From Fulvimarina pelagi HTCC2506 (GTDB lineage: Bacteria > Pseudomonadota > Alphaproteobacteria > Rhizobiales > Rhizobiaceae), in the NCBI RefSeq assembly GCF_000153705.1, contig NZ_DS022272.1, positions 124,001 to 188,000 on the forward strand: DNA of 64,000 bases, given 5' to 3'. The stretch's first letter is position 1; every line of letters starts with the position of its first letter. Positions 1 to 8,935 of this stretch are shown in pieces. The notes below the pieces were generated by a model, which did no database searches, was not told the origin of the DNA, and worked only from the letters and a program-made list of their open reading frames with translations. Made by a program: the position numbers and the translations under genes.

Positions 1-1
1 G

Positions 2-1471
2 CGGACCGAGATATTCGAGAAGATGTCGAAGGATGAGAAGGAAGCCGTCAAGCGCATGCGGTGCTGGGTGACGGTCGCGATCGACTACGCAACCCGCTGC
101 ATCGTCGGCGTCTCGCTCTCGAACCAGATGCCGTCCGCGACCACGGCGCTGTCCTGCCTGCGCTGGATCATGGAGGACAAGGAACCGCTGCGGCTGGCCG
201 TCGGCGCGAAGACTCCTTGGCCCTGCCGCGGCAGGCCCGTCGAGGTCGTCACCGACGCCGGCTCCGGCTTCAAGTCTAAGAGGTTCGAGTGGGCCCTGCG
301 CTCGCTCGGGATCGATCGCGGCCGCCCGCCGGGCAAGCACCCGAACTTCCGCGGAACGATCGAGCGGTTCTTCGGGACGCTCGAGACGCGCCTCATCGCC
401 CGCTACGACGGCCGGACCTTCTCGGGCATCGAGGAGAAGGGCGACTACGACTCCGAGAAGTTCGCCACGCTGACGGTCGAGGAACTGGAGCGTGCGATGA
501 TCCGCTTCATCTGCGACGTCTACCACCGCACGCCGATGGCCGCCCTGGGCGGTCTGTCGCCCTCGCAGGCGTGGAACCGCCTGATCGGCGACGGCGTGCG
601 TCCGGCGCCCGGGGCCGACGCCATGTGCCGTGCGTTCGGCACGGCGTTCCATCGTTCCGTCTCGGCCAGGGGCGTGCGCGTCCACGGCTGCTTCTATCGC
701 TCGGCCGAACTCATGGACGCGTGGGAGAAGAACAAGAACCTCGAGGTCGACGTCTTCATCGACGAGGGCAACCTCGGCCGGGCGGTCGTGCGGATCGAGC
801 GCGGACACTGGACCGCCGTCGAGGCCGACGCGAAGCACTATCGCGGCCTCGACTTCGACAGGCACTTCCGCGAGATCGGCGATCTGGTCTCGAGAGGTCT
901 TCCGGCCTTCGAGGGCGTCACCGATCCCGCCGAGAGCCGGACGATCATGGACGAGGCGCTGGCCGATCTCGATCGGACCGCGCTCCTGTCGCGACGGCGT
1001 GCGGGCCTCTTCGATCACAAGAAGATGGACGCACGAATCGCGGCGGCAAAGGGCCGGGCGGAAAAGATGTTCACGGCCATGGCCGAATACCGGGTTCCGT
1101 CGCCGGACATATCGGATCCGTCGACCTTCGTCGATCTGCTCGACGGGATGCCGATCCGGGCGAACGCCCCGCGACTCGATATGGACGACGCGCTCTACGG
1201 CAAGGGACTGGAGGAACTCCCGGAGGAGCCGGTCGGTCAGGAGGAACTCGAACCCGAGATCAACGGCACGGAGCCGACCCGGACGCCGAAGAGGCGCCGC
1301 CGCAAGAGCGCGTCCGCGTCGCCGCGCGAGACCGGACGACCGGTCGCGTCGACACCGACCCGCACGCCCGAGCCGGAAACGCCGCCGGCCGACGCGAAGC
1401 CGGCCGAGACCCGAACCGAACCGACCGGAACGACGGGTGATCGCGTCCGACGTCACAGACTGGAGAGTTGA
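2..1471 (+). CDS. TnsB/TniA-like DDE transposase (5' truncated by window)
   Basis: Retroviral-integrase-fold transposase that would cut and join the ends of a Tn7/Mu/Tn5053-type element. The reading frame is open back to base 2, so the ATG at 23 is probably internal and the N-terminal DNA-binding part lies outside the window. Counting from that ATG, the catalytic acids are D21 (VAIDYATRC), D78 (VVTDAGSGF) and E114 (FRGTIERFFG), giving a DD35E spacing. A Mu-transposase-type C-terminal beta-barrel region follows. The last roughly 80 residues are Pro/Arg/Thr-rich and disordered, as expected for the tail that contacts the TnsC partner. The stop codon is one base from the start of the ATPase gene, so the two form one operon. 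No TnsA-like nuclease is visible, but it could lie upstream. The family call is firm; the exact element family is not. Confidence 0.88.
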   Translation, partial: RTEIFEKMSKDEKEAVKRMRCWVTVAIDYATRCIVGVSLSNQMPSATTALSCLRWIMEDKEPLRLAVGAKTPWPCRGRPVEVVTDAGSGFKSKRFEWALRSLGIDRGRPPGKHPNFRGTIERFFGTLETRLIARYDGRTFSGIEEKGDYDSEKFATLTVEELERAMIRFICDVYHRTPMAALGGLSPSQAWNRLIGDGVRPAPGADAMCRAFGTAFHRSVSARGVRVHGCFYRSAELMDAWEKNKNLEVDVFIDEGNLGRAVVRIERGHWTAVEADAKHYRGLDFDRHFREIGDLVSRGLPAFEGVTDPAESRTIMDEALADLDRTALLSRRRAGLFDHKKMDARIAAAKGRAEKMFTAMAEYRVPSPDISDPSTFVDLLDGMPIRANAPRLDMDDALYGKGLEELPEEPVGQEELEPEINGTEPTRTPKRRRRKSASASPRETGRPVASTPTRTPEPETPPADAKPAETRTEPTGTTGDRVRRHRLES

Positions 1472-1472
1472 G

Positions 1473-2624
1473 ATGGCCGCCGTCATCGAGAATCACGACA
1501 CCGACGACACGGGCGAGGCCGAGATCGACGAGGCCGCGCTGACCGAGTTCGAGCGGCGCATGAGCGCCCTCGTACCCGGCCGGGCCTCCTATGCCGGGAA
1601 GCTCGCGAAGCTGAAGCAGACCTACTTCTGCCTCGAACGGGACGACGAGTTTCGTCTGGCGCTGAGCGATCTCGGCGCGGAGGCGATCGCACGCGGGCGC
1701 TCCGGCGGCGGCGTCGAGCGTCTCGACGGATCCTTCCTCACGCTGACGGGCAACCCCGGCGCGGGCAAGTCGCGAATGCTCCGGACGGCCCTGAAGATCT
1801 GCGGGATCCTGGAGCCCTTTCCGTTCAAGGGACACGAACTCAGGCTGGCCGTCAGAGTGACCGCGCCCAGCCCGTTCAACCGGGAACTCTTCTCCGCCGC
1901 CATCCTGCGCGCCGTCGGCATGGAGACGGACCGGCGTCTGACCGCGAACACGGGGATGCGGATCGTCACCAACCTGATGCGGCGCACGAGGACGTCGCTC
2001 GTCATCATCGACGAGGCCCAGCACATGCTGCGATCGGAAAGCCCGAAGGTCACGAGCACCGCCCGCGACACGCTCAAGAACTTCTCGGCGGACCCCGACT
2101 GGCCGGTCTCGTTCCTGCTCGTCGGGACGAGGCGGGCAAGGCGGATCATCGCGACCGACAACCAGGTCAGGCACCGGAATATCTGGATGGACGTTCCGCC
2201 GATCCGGATCGACACGACCGACGGGACGCTCTTCCCGCACGACATGGACCTCGTCCAGGATGCGATAGACGAGGCCATTTCGCGGGCGGACCTGTCGGAC
2301 GGACTCGATGATCGCGCCGACGTCGCCGTGCGCCTTGTCTTCGCTTCCGGCCTCGAATACGGGCGCCTGTTCGAATTCATCCGGCTCGCGGCCCAGAACG
2401 CGCTCTCGTCCGGGTCGTCGTCGCTGACGCGTCGGGATTTCGAGGAGGCACTGCGCAAGCGCACCGGCTGCTCGGCGGACCGCAACTCGTTCCGTACCGC
2501 GGTCACCGACTTCCGGATCATCCGCCACTGGCTCTCCGACGAGGACGAGGAGTTCTTCGGAGAGGACGACGTCCTCGTTCCCGATCGCGAACCGACCCGG
2601 CGCGTCGGCGGGAGGGGAAGATGA
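1473..2624 (+). CDS. TnsC/TniB-like AAA+ transposition ATPase
   Basis: ATP-dependent regulator that links target selection (TniQ) to the transposase. The protein is 383 residues. Walker A is GNPGAGKS at residues 93-100 and Walker B is LVIIDE at 176-181, followed by AQH, typical of the TniB/TnsC family. The frame is open far upstream, but the ATG at 1473 lies one base past the transposase stop, with a GGAGAG-like ribosome site (about 1462-1467), and all homologous sequence starts after it. The 3' end overlaps the tniQ start by four bases (ATGA), suggesting translational coupling. The acidic C-terminus (DEDEEFFGEDD) is unlike most relatives and may be a contact surface; that is inference. Confidence 0.88.
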   Translation: MAAVIENHDTDDTGEAEIDEAALTEFERRMSALVPGRASYAGKLAKLKQTYFCLERDDEFRLALSDLGAEAIARGRSGGGVERLDGSFLTLTGNPGAGKSRMLRTALKICGILEPFPFKGHELRLAVRVTAPSPFNRELFSAAILRAVGMETDRRLTANTGMRIVTNLMRRTRTSLVIIDEAQHMLRSESPKVTSTARDTLKNFSADPDWPVSFLLVGTRRARRIIATDNQVRHRNIWMDVPPIRIDTTDGTLFPHDMDLVQDAIDEAISRADLSDGLDDRADVAVRLVFASGLEYGRLFEFIRLAAQNALSSGSSSLTRRDFEEALRKRTGCSADRNSFRTAVTDFRIIRHWLSDEDEEFFGEDDVLVPDREPTRRVGGRGR

Positions 2625-4489
2625 GAGGAACGCTTCCCGTCCGTCCGCCGATCGGCGCTAGCGAGACCCCCGTCGCCTACGCGTCGCGGCTCGCCCGCGC
2701 GAACGGCTTCGATTCGATCTGGGGCTTCGCCGGCTTCTTCGGCATGGATCCGCACCGGCTCCGGGCCGGTCGCCTTGACGATCTGAAGGGCCTCTCGCGC
2801 CTCAGCGGAGTGGCACTGCCCCGGCTCGAGTCGATGGCGGGGCGCTTCCTGCGCGACGGTCGCATGCGGTTCGGCGACGAGATCGTCACGATGCAGGGCA
2901 TCCGCAGCACGACGATCGCCTTCTGTCCGGCCTGCATCGCCGAAGACCTTCGTTCCTGCGAGGTCCTCGAGGAGATCGAACGCCCGTGGCAGCGCCTCGA
3001 ATGGCGTTTCCGGGCGATCACGGCCTGCGGCACGCACGATGCCCGGCTTGAGGAACACCGTATACCGCCTCGCTTTCAGACGGGCGACTTCACCGGCGCA
3101 CTCGACTGGTGCCGCTCCACCGGTCTCGTTCCCCGCAAAGCGCAGCCGGCAGTATTCACGCGTCGGCAGGCCTACCTCGCCGGCAGACTGAGAGGCGAGA
3201 CGGTGACAGCCGGCGCGTTCGTCGACGGCCTCGCCTGGTATGCGGCCGCCCGCATGTTTGAGTGCGTCGGTACCGCCGATCTCGCGCCAGGCATGATCCG
3301 CTTCCGGAAGAACGACATCCTCGATGACATGGGGGCCGTCGCCGATCGCGGGTTCGAGATCCTTTCGGACGGCGAGAAAGCCTTCGCGAAGTGGATCACC
3401 GATCGGATCGAACGATCACGGACCAAAGAGACCGGAGCCGGCTGGCCGGCGTCGCGGTCGATCTTCGGCGACCTGGCCGACACGCTCGAACGGACACCGG
3501 ATCCGGAATACGTCCGCATCCGCGCGATGATCGTCGAGGCATCGCTCGACCGTCTCCCACTGGCCGCCGGATCGACGTTCCTGGGAACGGAAGTCGTGAT
3601 GCGCAGGTATCATTCCCTCCGGTCCGCGTCCTCGGACGCCGGTCTGACAGCGAAGCGGATGACAGAGATCCTTCATGAGGCGAGCCTTCTGCCTGCCAAT
3701 GCGTCCACGCTCGCGCCAGAGCGGATCCTGCTGCCTGCCGGGCCTGTCGATACGCTGATCAAGAACCTTCGCAATCTCGTTCCGGCCGCAGAGATCGCGC
3801 GGATCTTCGGCCTTCCGGAATCGCAGACGCGAACCGCAGTGGAATTGACGTGCCTGACGCGGATGGCGTGTCCCGACGGACGCATTCCCGACGGTGCCTT
3901 CGACCGGCGCGACGTCCTTGCCCTGAAGAAGAGACTTCTCGCCGGCGCCGAGGCCGTCGACCGCATGACGGACGATCGCATCACGCTCGAGGGCTGCCTC
4001 CGGCATTTCCACGTCCGCTTCGCCGATCTAGTCGCGATGGTCGAGAGCGGGCGGGTCGGCTGGCGCGGTCTGCTGCGCGGGTCGAAGGACCTGCGCGGCC
4101 TCGTCTTTGACCGCGAGGAGATGCGGCGCCTGACGGCCAAGGCGGAAGACGGCGGGCTCTCGCTGGTCGAGGCCATGGCCTACAGCGGCTTTCACAAGAC
4201 GGTGTTGAACCACTTCGTGGCCACCGGCATCCTCGCAAGGCCCGAAGCGGTCAATCCGCACAACGGTCGCAAGGTCTCAGCTTTCCGCACAGCGGACCTC
4301 GACGCGTTACGGACGCAATTCGTGACGCTGACCGCGCTCGCGGACGAGATGAACACGGAGAAGGCGAAGCTCTGGAAGGAGATCGCTGCGGCTGGCATCG
4401 CGAAGTTCCCGGAGGACGTTCCGGTCAGGCAGGTGGTCTACCGGCGGTCGGACGTAAACGCGTGGACTGGTTCCACATGTGCATTCTAG
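2621..4489 (+). CDS. TniQ/TnsD-like target-selection protein
   Basis: TniQ proteins recognise the insertion site or bridge a targeting factor to the TnsC ATPase. This one has 622 residues: an N-terminal TniQ domain (about 1-150) with a zinc-ligand pattern C102-x2-C105 and C136-x2-H139, then a long helical C-terminal part. Around residues 505-600 there are helix-turn-helix-like segments, consistent with a TnsD-like DNA-binding role rather than the short adaptor form. It starts at 2621, overlapping the ATPase stop. The three genes form a compact module, and G+C drops sharply just after its stop. The target of the long C-terminal part is unknown. Confidence 0.82.
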   Translation: MRGTLPVRPPIGASETPVAYASRLARANGFDSIWGFAGFFGMDPHRLRAGRLDDLKGLSRLSGVALPRLESMAGRFLRDGRMRFGDEIVTMQGIRSTTIAFCPACIAEDLRSCEVLEEIERPWQRLEWRFRAITACGTHDARLEEHRIPPRFQTGDFTGALDWCRSTGLVPRKAQPAVFTRRQAYLAGRLRGETVTAGAFVDGLAWYAAARMFECVGTADLAPGMIRFRKNDILDDMGAVADRGFEILSDGEKAFAKWITDRIERSRTKETGAGWPASRSIFGDLADTLERTPDPEYVRIRAMIVEASLDRLPLAAGSTFLGTEVVMRRYHSLRSASSDAGLTAKRMTEILHEASLLPANASTLAPERILLPAGPVDTLIKNLRNLVPAAEIARIFGLPESQTRTAVELTCLTRMACPDGRIPDGAFDRRDVLALKKRLLAGAEAVDRMTDDRITLEGCLRHFHVRFADLVAMVESGRVGWRGLLRGSKDLRGLVFDREEMRRLTAKAEDGGLSLVEAMAYSGFHKTVLNHFVATGILARPEAVNPHNGRKVSAFRTADLDALRTQFVTLTALADEMNTEKAKLWKEIAAAGIAKFPEDVPVRQVVYRRSDVNAWTGSTCAF

Positions 4490-4501
4490 GCGCGGGCGGA
4501 A

Positions 4502-4576
4502 ATTGACCGACAAGTTCGCATTGACGATGTATCAACGTCGAAGAGTCGGTATAGATTGCCTCCTGCGCGCATTGAC
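4502..4576. repeat. Three ATTGAC-containing repeats behind tniQ, candidate transposase-binding sites
   Basis: ATTGAC occurs at 4502-4507, 4520-4525 and 4571-4576. The last two share the longer core CGCATTGAC (4517-4525 and 4568-4576). They sit between the end of tniQ and the first cargo-like gene, where base composition changes. Tn7-like elements carry several spaced transposase-binding repeats near each end, so these could mark such an end. No terminal TGT/ACA dinucleotide context or target duplication was identified, so this remains tentative. Confidence 0.25.
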
Positions 4577-4606
4577 TATTTATGCCGCTTATTCGTGGAG
4601 TTCGAA

Positions 4607-5029
4607 ATGACCAGGGTCCTACTAAGCGTGGTAGCGCTCGCTCTCACTTATCCCGATCTGACGCATGCGCAGAGTGCTACGTCTCCGTGCAGAGGTAATT
4701 ACGAGCAAATAAAGAATTGTCAACAAATGGCAGCAACGATCCGCATCCAACAAACAATCATTGAATCCCTATCTGTCAGCAACCAGATTGCCAACCAGCA
4801 TCTGCAGAAGCTTGATTCTATAAATAATGAGTTACTGTTGCTTCGAAATTACTTAGCCGATCAGCAAAAAGTAGACCGAGACGACTTTAGAAAACAAATT
4901 TTAGAGAAGATCTCGTCCCTACCTAGTCTTATAGCGTCCGACCCGGTAGCCTCTCAAGTTTTGGTAGAAAAGGTAATGCAGCAGTTAAGCCAGCAGGCGG
5001 AAGAGAACATCGAAGAGGGACAAAATTGA
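4607..5029 (+). CDS. Small exported coiled-coil protein, paralogue A
   Basis: Unrecognised 140-residue protein. I chose the ATG at 4607, not the upstream in-frame start, because GGAG lies six bases before it and the protein then begins with a signal peptide (hydrophobic VLLSVVALAL, cleavage after THAQ near residue 22). The mature part has two cysteines (C28, C38), a predicted coiled coil from about 45 to 105, and a C-terminal block LEKISSLP...SD. This block and the KLDxxNxE(L/I)xxLRN motif recur in the convergent neighbour at 5041-5520, so the two are paralogues. G+C is clearly lower than in the transposition genes. Export to the periplasm is inferred from the signal peptide; function is unknown. 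Confidence 0.7.
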   Translation: MTRVLLSVVALALTYPDLTHAQSATSPCRGNYEQIKNCQQMAATIRIQQTIIESLSVSNQIANQHLQKLDSINNELLLLRNYLADQQKVDRDDFRKQILEKISSLPSLIASDPVASQVLVEKVMQQLSQQAEENIEEGQN

Positions 5030-5040
5030 ATGGTTGGACG

Positions 5041-5520
5041 TTAGCGCTTTGATAGTACCTCACCTAAATCAGAAATCAGTCTTTCCTTAAGTACGCGGTA
5101 AGCTTCTTCGTCGGATACAAGTTCGATCGGTAGACGGGCTATTTTCTCCAGTAATTGAGTCCTGATTACCGCCATTTCAGATTCGTAGAGATCCGATAAG
5201 GAACCTCGCAGAACCACAATCTCATTCCTCAACGCGCTAATTTCCGCGTTCTGCGCGTCCAATTTTTCAAGTGTACTCTGTCTAAGGATCGCCACGCGCT
5301 CCGCTATACCAGCTTGGATAGCAAGCTCGACTGTCTCGAAAAGTCCACCAGTCGAGTCTTGCAACTTGTATCCTGATTTTTGGCACGGCGTAAAAATACC
5401 AGCATTGGGAGGGCTCATGCATCCGCTGACTATGGCAGTCGCTTGCGCTGACGCTGGTACCGTATGGAAGCAAAATGCAGTTGCCATTGAGATTGCAATG
5501 ACCGAGATTTTGACTGACAT
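5041..5520 (-). CDS. Small exported coiled-coil protein, paralogue B
   Basis: Unrecognised 159-residue protein with a clear signal peptide ending PASAQ (residue 26). The mature part has C34 and C46, then a coiled coil (about 65-115) and a conserved end block (LEKIARLP...SD). It shares KLDxxNxE(I)xxLRN and the end block with the convergent gene 12 bases away, whose stop faces this one. It is divergent from the large gene at 5610, with an 89-base shared promoter region. The three genes look like one functional unit, but I know no family for them. Confidence 0.7.
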   Translation of the reverse strand: MSVKISVIAISMATAFCFHTVPASAQATAIVSGCMSPPNAGIFTPCQKSGYKLQDSTGGLFETVELAIQAGIAERVAILRQSTLEKLDAQNAEISALRNEIVVLRGSLSDLYESEMAVIRTQLLEKIARLPIELVSDEEAYRVLKERLISDLGEVLSKR

Positions 5521-5609
5521 CCGCTCGCTCTTTGAAAATCAAAAAAAAATTTTTGAAAAACGGTGTGAGGCAGGTACGGTACGATGCCGTCTCAAAGGTG
5601 TCAAATGAA
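5521..5609. promoter_or_regulatory. Divergent promoter region with an A-tract/T-tract core
   Basis: These 89 bases separate two divergently transcribed exported-protein genes. They contain a run of nine A followed directly by five T (about 5541-5554), a curved-DNA type sequence often bound by AT-preferring silencers. The AAGGTG at 5595-5600 is the likely ribosome site of the rightward gene. No clear -35/-10 pair could be assigned. Confidence 0.4.
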
Positions 5610-8339
5610 ATGCGTCATTGCCTAAAGGTCATACGAACAACGTTGCTTGTCGGAGCCGTATCGTGCCATAGCGCGGGTGCGCAGGGTTCACCCAACGACA
5701 ACGATGTCGACAAAAACATTGCCGTTGCCGCCGGCAAATTAGGGTTCTCGCTCACGAAGGCGGTTCTCTCAGCTACGGGTTCGGTCGAGAGACCAACGCC
5801 GACATCGGAAAACGGAAGAGCGCTCGAAAGAGCCCTTTCAGGCTATGCTAAAAAGCGTGCGAATGCGAACGCCAAGACCGAAGCAATACGCGGAATAGGC
5901 CAGTTTGGTGTCGACGCCTTATCAATATCGCTGGCAGCATCTGGCGCAGGAGTCTTAGCTGGCTCGCTAGCGAAAGCGAGTGGTCAGTTGGCTACGGACA
6001 TGATCGTTTCTAGCATAGATCGAAAGCTTCAGGGATCCGTAGATGCTCTGCTCGCTAGCAAGCGAGGCGAGCTATTAACCATCTCAGGCGGCTCCTACGA
6101 CGAAATGCGTGGCCTACCACCTGGCGAGTTGAAAGACCGACTTGAAAATAGCGGCGATTTCTTCCGAGAAATGGAGCAGACATTTCGTGACGACTCGGAA
6201 GCTCTGAGAGTTGCGAAAGAACTTACGATAGAGTCGATAAAAAACACGAACAAAGCGACGCTTGACAGTCTGCAGTCGACAAATCGGCAAGTGTCAGAAA
6301 TTTCCGCTGAGCTTGGGAACGCCGTCAACGCTTTTAAGCGCTATGAGGAACAAACTTCAAAACGATTGGATGCGCACGAGGCGACTATTTCAGAGATACA
6401 GCAGGATGTGGATAGCCTAACCGATTCCATGAGTGAAGTTACTAGAAGACTGGATTTGCAAGAGAGAAATGGAGCGTTTGTAGCAGACTTCGTGTTTTCC
6501 TCTATGGGTCCAAGGGCTAAGGTAGAGGCGCTGAAGGCAGGATTTATGTCAGAGCGCTTCGCCTGTAGCGATAATGCAAGTTCTTGTAAGCAGTCGGAAC
6601 TTAAAGAGGCCCTGATCGGTCAATTCGAAGCGGAGGCTTCATTGAGCGATCAGGTTTCAAAGTTAGAGAAAACCGTCGGCGTAATTAGTGATGTATCTTC
6701 AATTGCAACAAATCTTGGAATTGAAATCGAAGGTTTGAACGAAGCTGTAAATATCTCTAGCGTCGCTTCCACCGCGTTCTCGCAGTATGCATCTGGAAAT
6801 CTGCTCGGAGCGGTAGCAACTGTTACAGGAATATTTGGAAGAGCAGCCGATCCGGACCAATCTCGCTTTGAAGCGACAATGCGGTTGCTAAGGAAAGAAT
6901 TCGCTCAGGTTAATGCCAAGCTTGATAAAGTTCTAGAAAACCAGAAGGTACTGTTTGAATCGATAACGGCATTGTCAGAGCAATCTCGGATGCAATACGA
7001 GGCCTTAGATCAGCGGTTGCAAAGGATGGAGTTCGAAACCCTTCGGTTGGGTGAGACAGTTCGCGAGGATTTCTGGAGCAATCTTACTACTTGCAATTCG
7101 GTGTATCAGAAGATGCGCCAGCAAATGACGAGGGTCGGAGCCTCCGACATAAGGGACATCCGGTTCAGCCCTGATGTGAGGGGGTCCGTAGGGTCGAGTT
7201 CGATACAGTGCCTCGTTAGAGCGCAAGGACTAGCTGAATCACTATCGGCCACAAACAGATTTGGCAATTTTCTCAGCGCGAAGCATGCGATTGACTTCGT
7301 GCCGGAAGTCGCCGGCATACAAGATGACAAGAGGGCGCATTCGCTTTCGACCTTACAGACTTATATAGACGCAGTTCATAATCCAATTTTCATACTTGTT
7401 ACGGACTGGGCAAGGGGGGCGTCCATACCGGCTGGAGATTTGTTCTATGGACTTTCCATCGCAGAAAACAGACATATCTCAGTACTAGAAAGAGCTTTCG
7501 CTGTAGCCGGGTCAGGCGAGTTATGCGTAGAGAATGGGGCGGCTTCGAGAGAGTCAAGAGTACAGCGCCTGCTTTGTAGCCAATCGGATCCGGACCGAGC
7601 CGCAGTATCCTTGCTGTCCAAACCATTAGTCGCTGATTTTGCGATCGACTTTTCTAATTGGATGCGTGCCGTCTCGGCCTTGGTTGAAACATACTCGCAG
7701 GTAAGTGAGAAGTTTCTCGCCCCTGCCGAACTTCTTGAAGCTGTACAGAATGGGGAGAGTTTTCCTGCAGGAAACGACCTAATCGAGTATGCGGCCTTGG
7801 TCTTAGATTATTCTATTGCATCCTATAACATGCTTTTTGGATACGCCCCAGCTAGCGCAATCGTAGAAATCTTGAACAATCCGGAGATTGCAGAGGATGA
7901 AAAAGAAAAATTAAGTACGATCCTGTCTGCGAACGCATACCTCCATGCGAATACAGCTCATCTGTTCATGAGGGAGAGATATAAAGCTAGGAATGCTGGA
8001 GATCCATCATTGCGTTTCTTAGGCCTAAAATACAAATTCGCGGTGGACTCGGATCCGAATATGTCCGTCGAGTTTTTCAATGATATGTTTGGTAGCGATA
8101 TCAACTTCATTGTCGAAGAGAAAGGTAATATACAGATATCACTTCTCGATGGTATTGTTGCTCCGTTACCGAGTGTAGATGATCTTGAACGAGGGCGCTT
8201 ACGCTTTCCCGAGAGTTTCGAAGCGATGATAAGGCAGCGGAACGATCTTGAGGAATTGCTGATCGATTACGACTTTTACGACGGCCTGAGTCCCTCGGAT
8301 GCAGCCGCAGTCGCTTTTATGACCGCGAATACGGATTGA
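5610..8339 (+). CDS. Large exported coiled-coil protein of unknown function
   Basis: A 909-residue protein I do not recognise. The frame opens earlier, but the ATG at 5610 has AAGGTG upstream and gives an N-terminal signal peptide (LLVGAVSCHSAGAQ, cleavage near residue 25). An alanine/glycine-rich hydrophobic stretch lies near residues 105-135 and could insert in a membrane. Heptad-rich coiled coils follow at about 225-290 and 430-490, with phrases such as LDKVLENQKVLFES. The last 350 residues are helical without repeats. G+C was about 45% in a line I counted, far below the flanking genes, and codon use is mixed, pointing to recent acquisition. With the two small exported paralogues it may form an envelope complex; that is inference. 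Confidence 0.7.
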   Translation: MRHCLKVIRTTLLVGAVSCHSAGAQGSPNDNDVDKNIAVAAGKLGFSLTKAVLSATGSVERPTPTSENGRALERALSGYAKKRANANAKTEAIRGIGQFGVDALSISLAASGAGVLAGSLAKASGQLATDMIVSSIDRKLQGSVDALLASKRGELLTISGGSYDEMRGLPPGELKDRLENSGDFFREMEQTFRDDSEALRVAKELTIESIKNTNKATLDSLQSTNRQVSEISAELGNAVNAFKRYEEQTSKRLDAHEATISEIQQDVDSLTDSMSEVTRRLDLQERNGAFVADFVFSSMGPRAKVEALKAGFMSERFACSDNASSCKQSELKEALIGQFEAEASLSDQVSKLEKTVGVISDVSSIATNLGIEIEGLNEAVNISSVASTAFSQYASGNLLGAVATVTGIFGRAADPDQSRFEATMRLLRKEFAQVNAKLDKVLENQKVLFESITALSEQSRMQYEALDQRLQRMEFETLRLGETVREDFWSNLTTCNSVYQKMRQQMTRVGASDIRDIRFSPDVRGSVGSSSIQCLVRAQGLAESLSATNRFGNFLSAKHAIDFVPEVAGIQDDKRAHSLSTLQTYIDAVHNPIFILVTDWARGASIPAGDLFYGLSIAENRHISVLERAFAVAGSGELCVENGAASRESRVQRLLCSQSDPDRAAVSLLSKPLVADFAIDFSNWMRAVSALVETYSQVSEKFLAPAELLEAVQNGESFPAGNDLIEYAALVLDYSIASYNMLFGYAPASAIVEILNNPEIAEDEKEKLSTILSANAYLHANTAHLFMRERYKARNAGDPSLRFLGLKYKFAVDSDPNMSVEFFNDMFGSDINFIVEEKGNIQISLLDGIVAPLPSVDDLERGRLRFPESFEAMIRQRNDLEELLIDYDFYDGLSPSDAAAVAFMTANTD

Positions 8340-8413
8340 AACGGATACAAACATACGTTGCGGTTTTCGGGTCGGATGGGTGCGTTGAACAATTGCCATT
8401 CTGAAGCGGAATT

Positions 8414-8926
8414 ATGAAGCGCTTTCTCACCCCTGTACCTGCCCCGGACCCCACCAGCCCCGGCCAGGAGAGCGTCTGGAATTTCCCGCGGCCGGCCCGC
8501 ATCGAACCAGTCACCTCGCGCTTGAAGGTTGAGTTCGCCGGTCGTGTCGTGGCCGATACCGTGAACGGCTTCCGCGCGATCGAAACAAGCCACCCGCCGT
8601 CATACTACTTCCCGCCATCGGACGTGGACCGCGGCTTACTCCGAACGGCGTCGAAGCGGACTCTCTGCGAATGGAAAGGCGGTGCTGCCTATTTTGATCT
8701 CGTCGCAGGGACACGAGTCTCGGAGGATGCCGTCTGGTCCTACCCCGATCCAGTTTCGGACTTTGCGCCGATCACCGGCTACCTCGCCTTCTATCCTGCT
8801 CGCGTCGATGCCTGCTTCGTCGACGGCGAACGGGTCGTGCCGCAGGAGGGCAGCTTCTACGGCGGCTGGATCACGTCGAAGGTCGCCGGTCCGTTCAAGG
8901 GGCCGCCAGGGACGGCAGGCTGGTAG
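8414..8926 (+). CDS. DUF427 domain protein
   Basis: 170 residues, full length for the DUF427 family. The family signature covers the second half: WSYPDP, GYLAFYP, VDGE and FYGGWIT...GPFKG...PGT at the end. DUF427 proteins are small soluble beta-rich proteins whose biochemical role is not settled. G+C returns to the high host-like level here, so this gene may mark the end of the AT-rich cargo block. It ends 9 bases before the convergent nucleotidyltransferase gene. Confidence 0.85.
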   Translation: MKRFLTPVPAPDPTSPGQESVWNFPRPARIEPVTSRLKVEFAGRVVADTVNGFRAIETSHPPSYYFPPSDVDRGLLRTASKRTLCEWKGGAAYFDLVAGTRVSEDAVWSYPDPVSDFAPITGYLAFYPARVDACFVDGERVVPQEGSFYGGWITSKVAGPFKGPPGTAGW

Positions 8927-8935
8927 ATGAATATC

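Noticed and set aside
1260-2528. Long minus-strand ORF opposite the TnsC-like gene
   Set aside because: High-G+C shadow frame; Arg/Pro-rich without family motifs, while the plus strand has Walker motifs.
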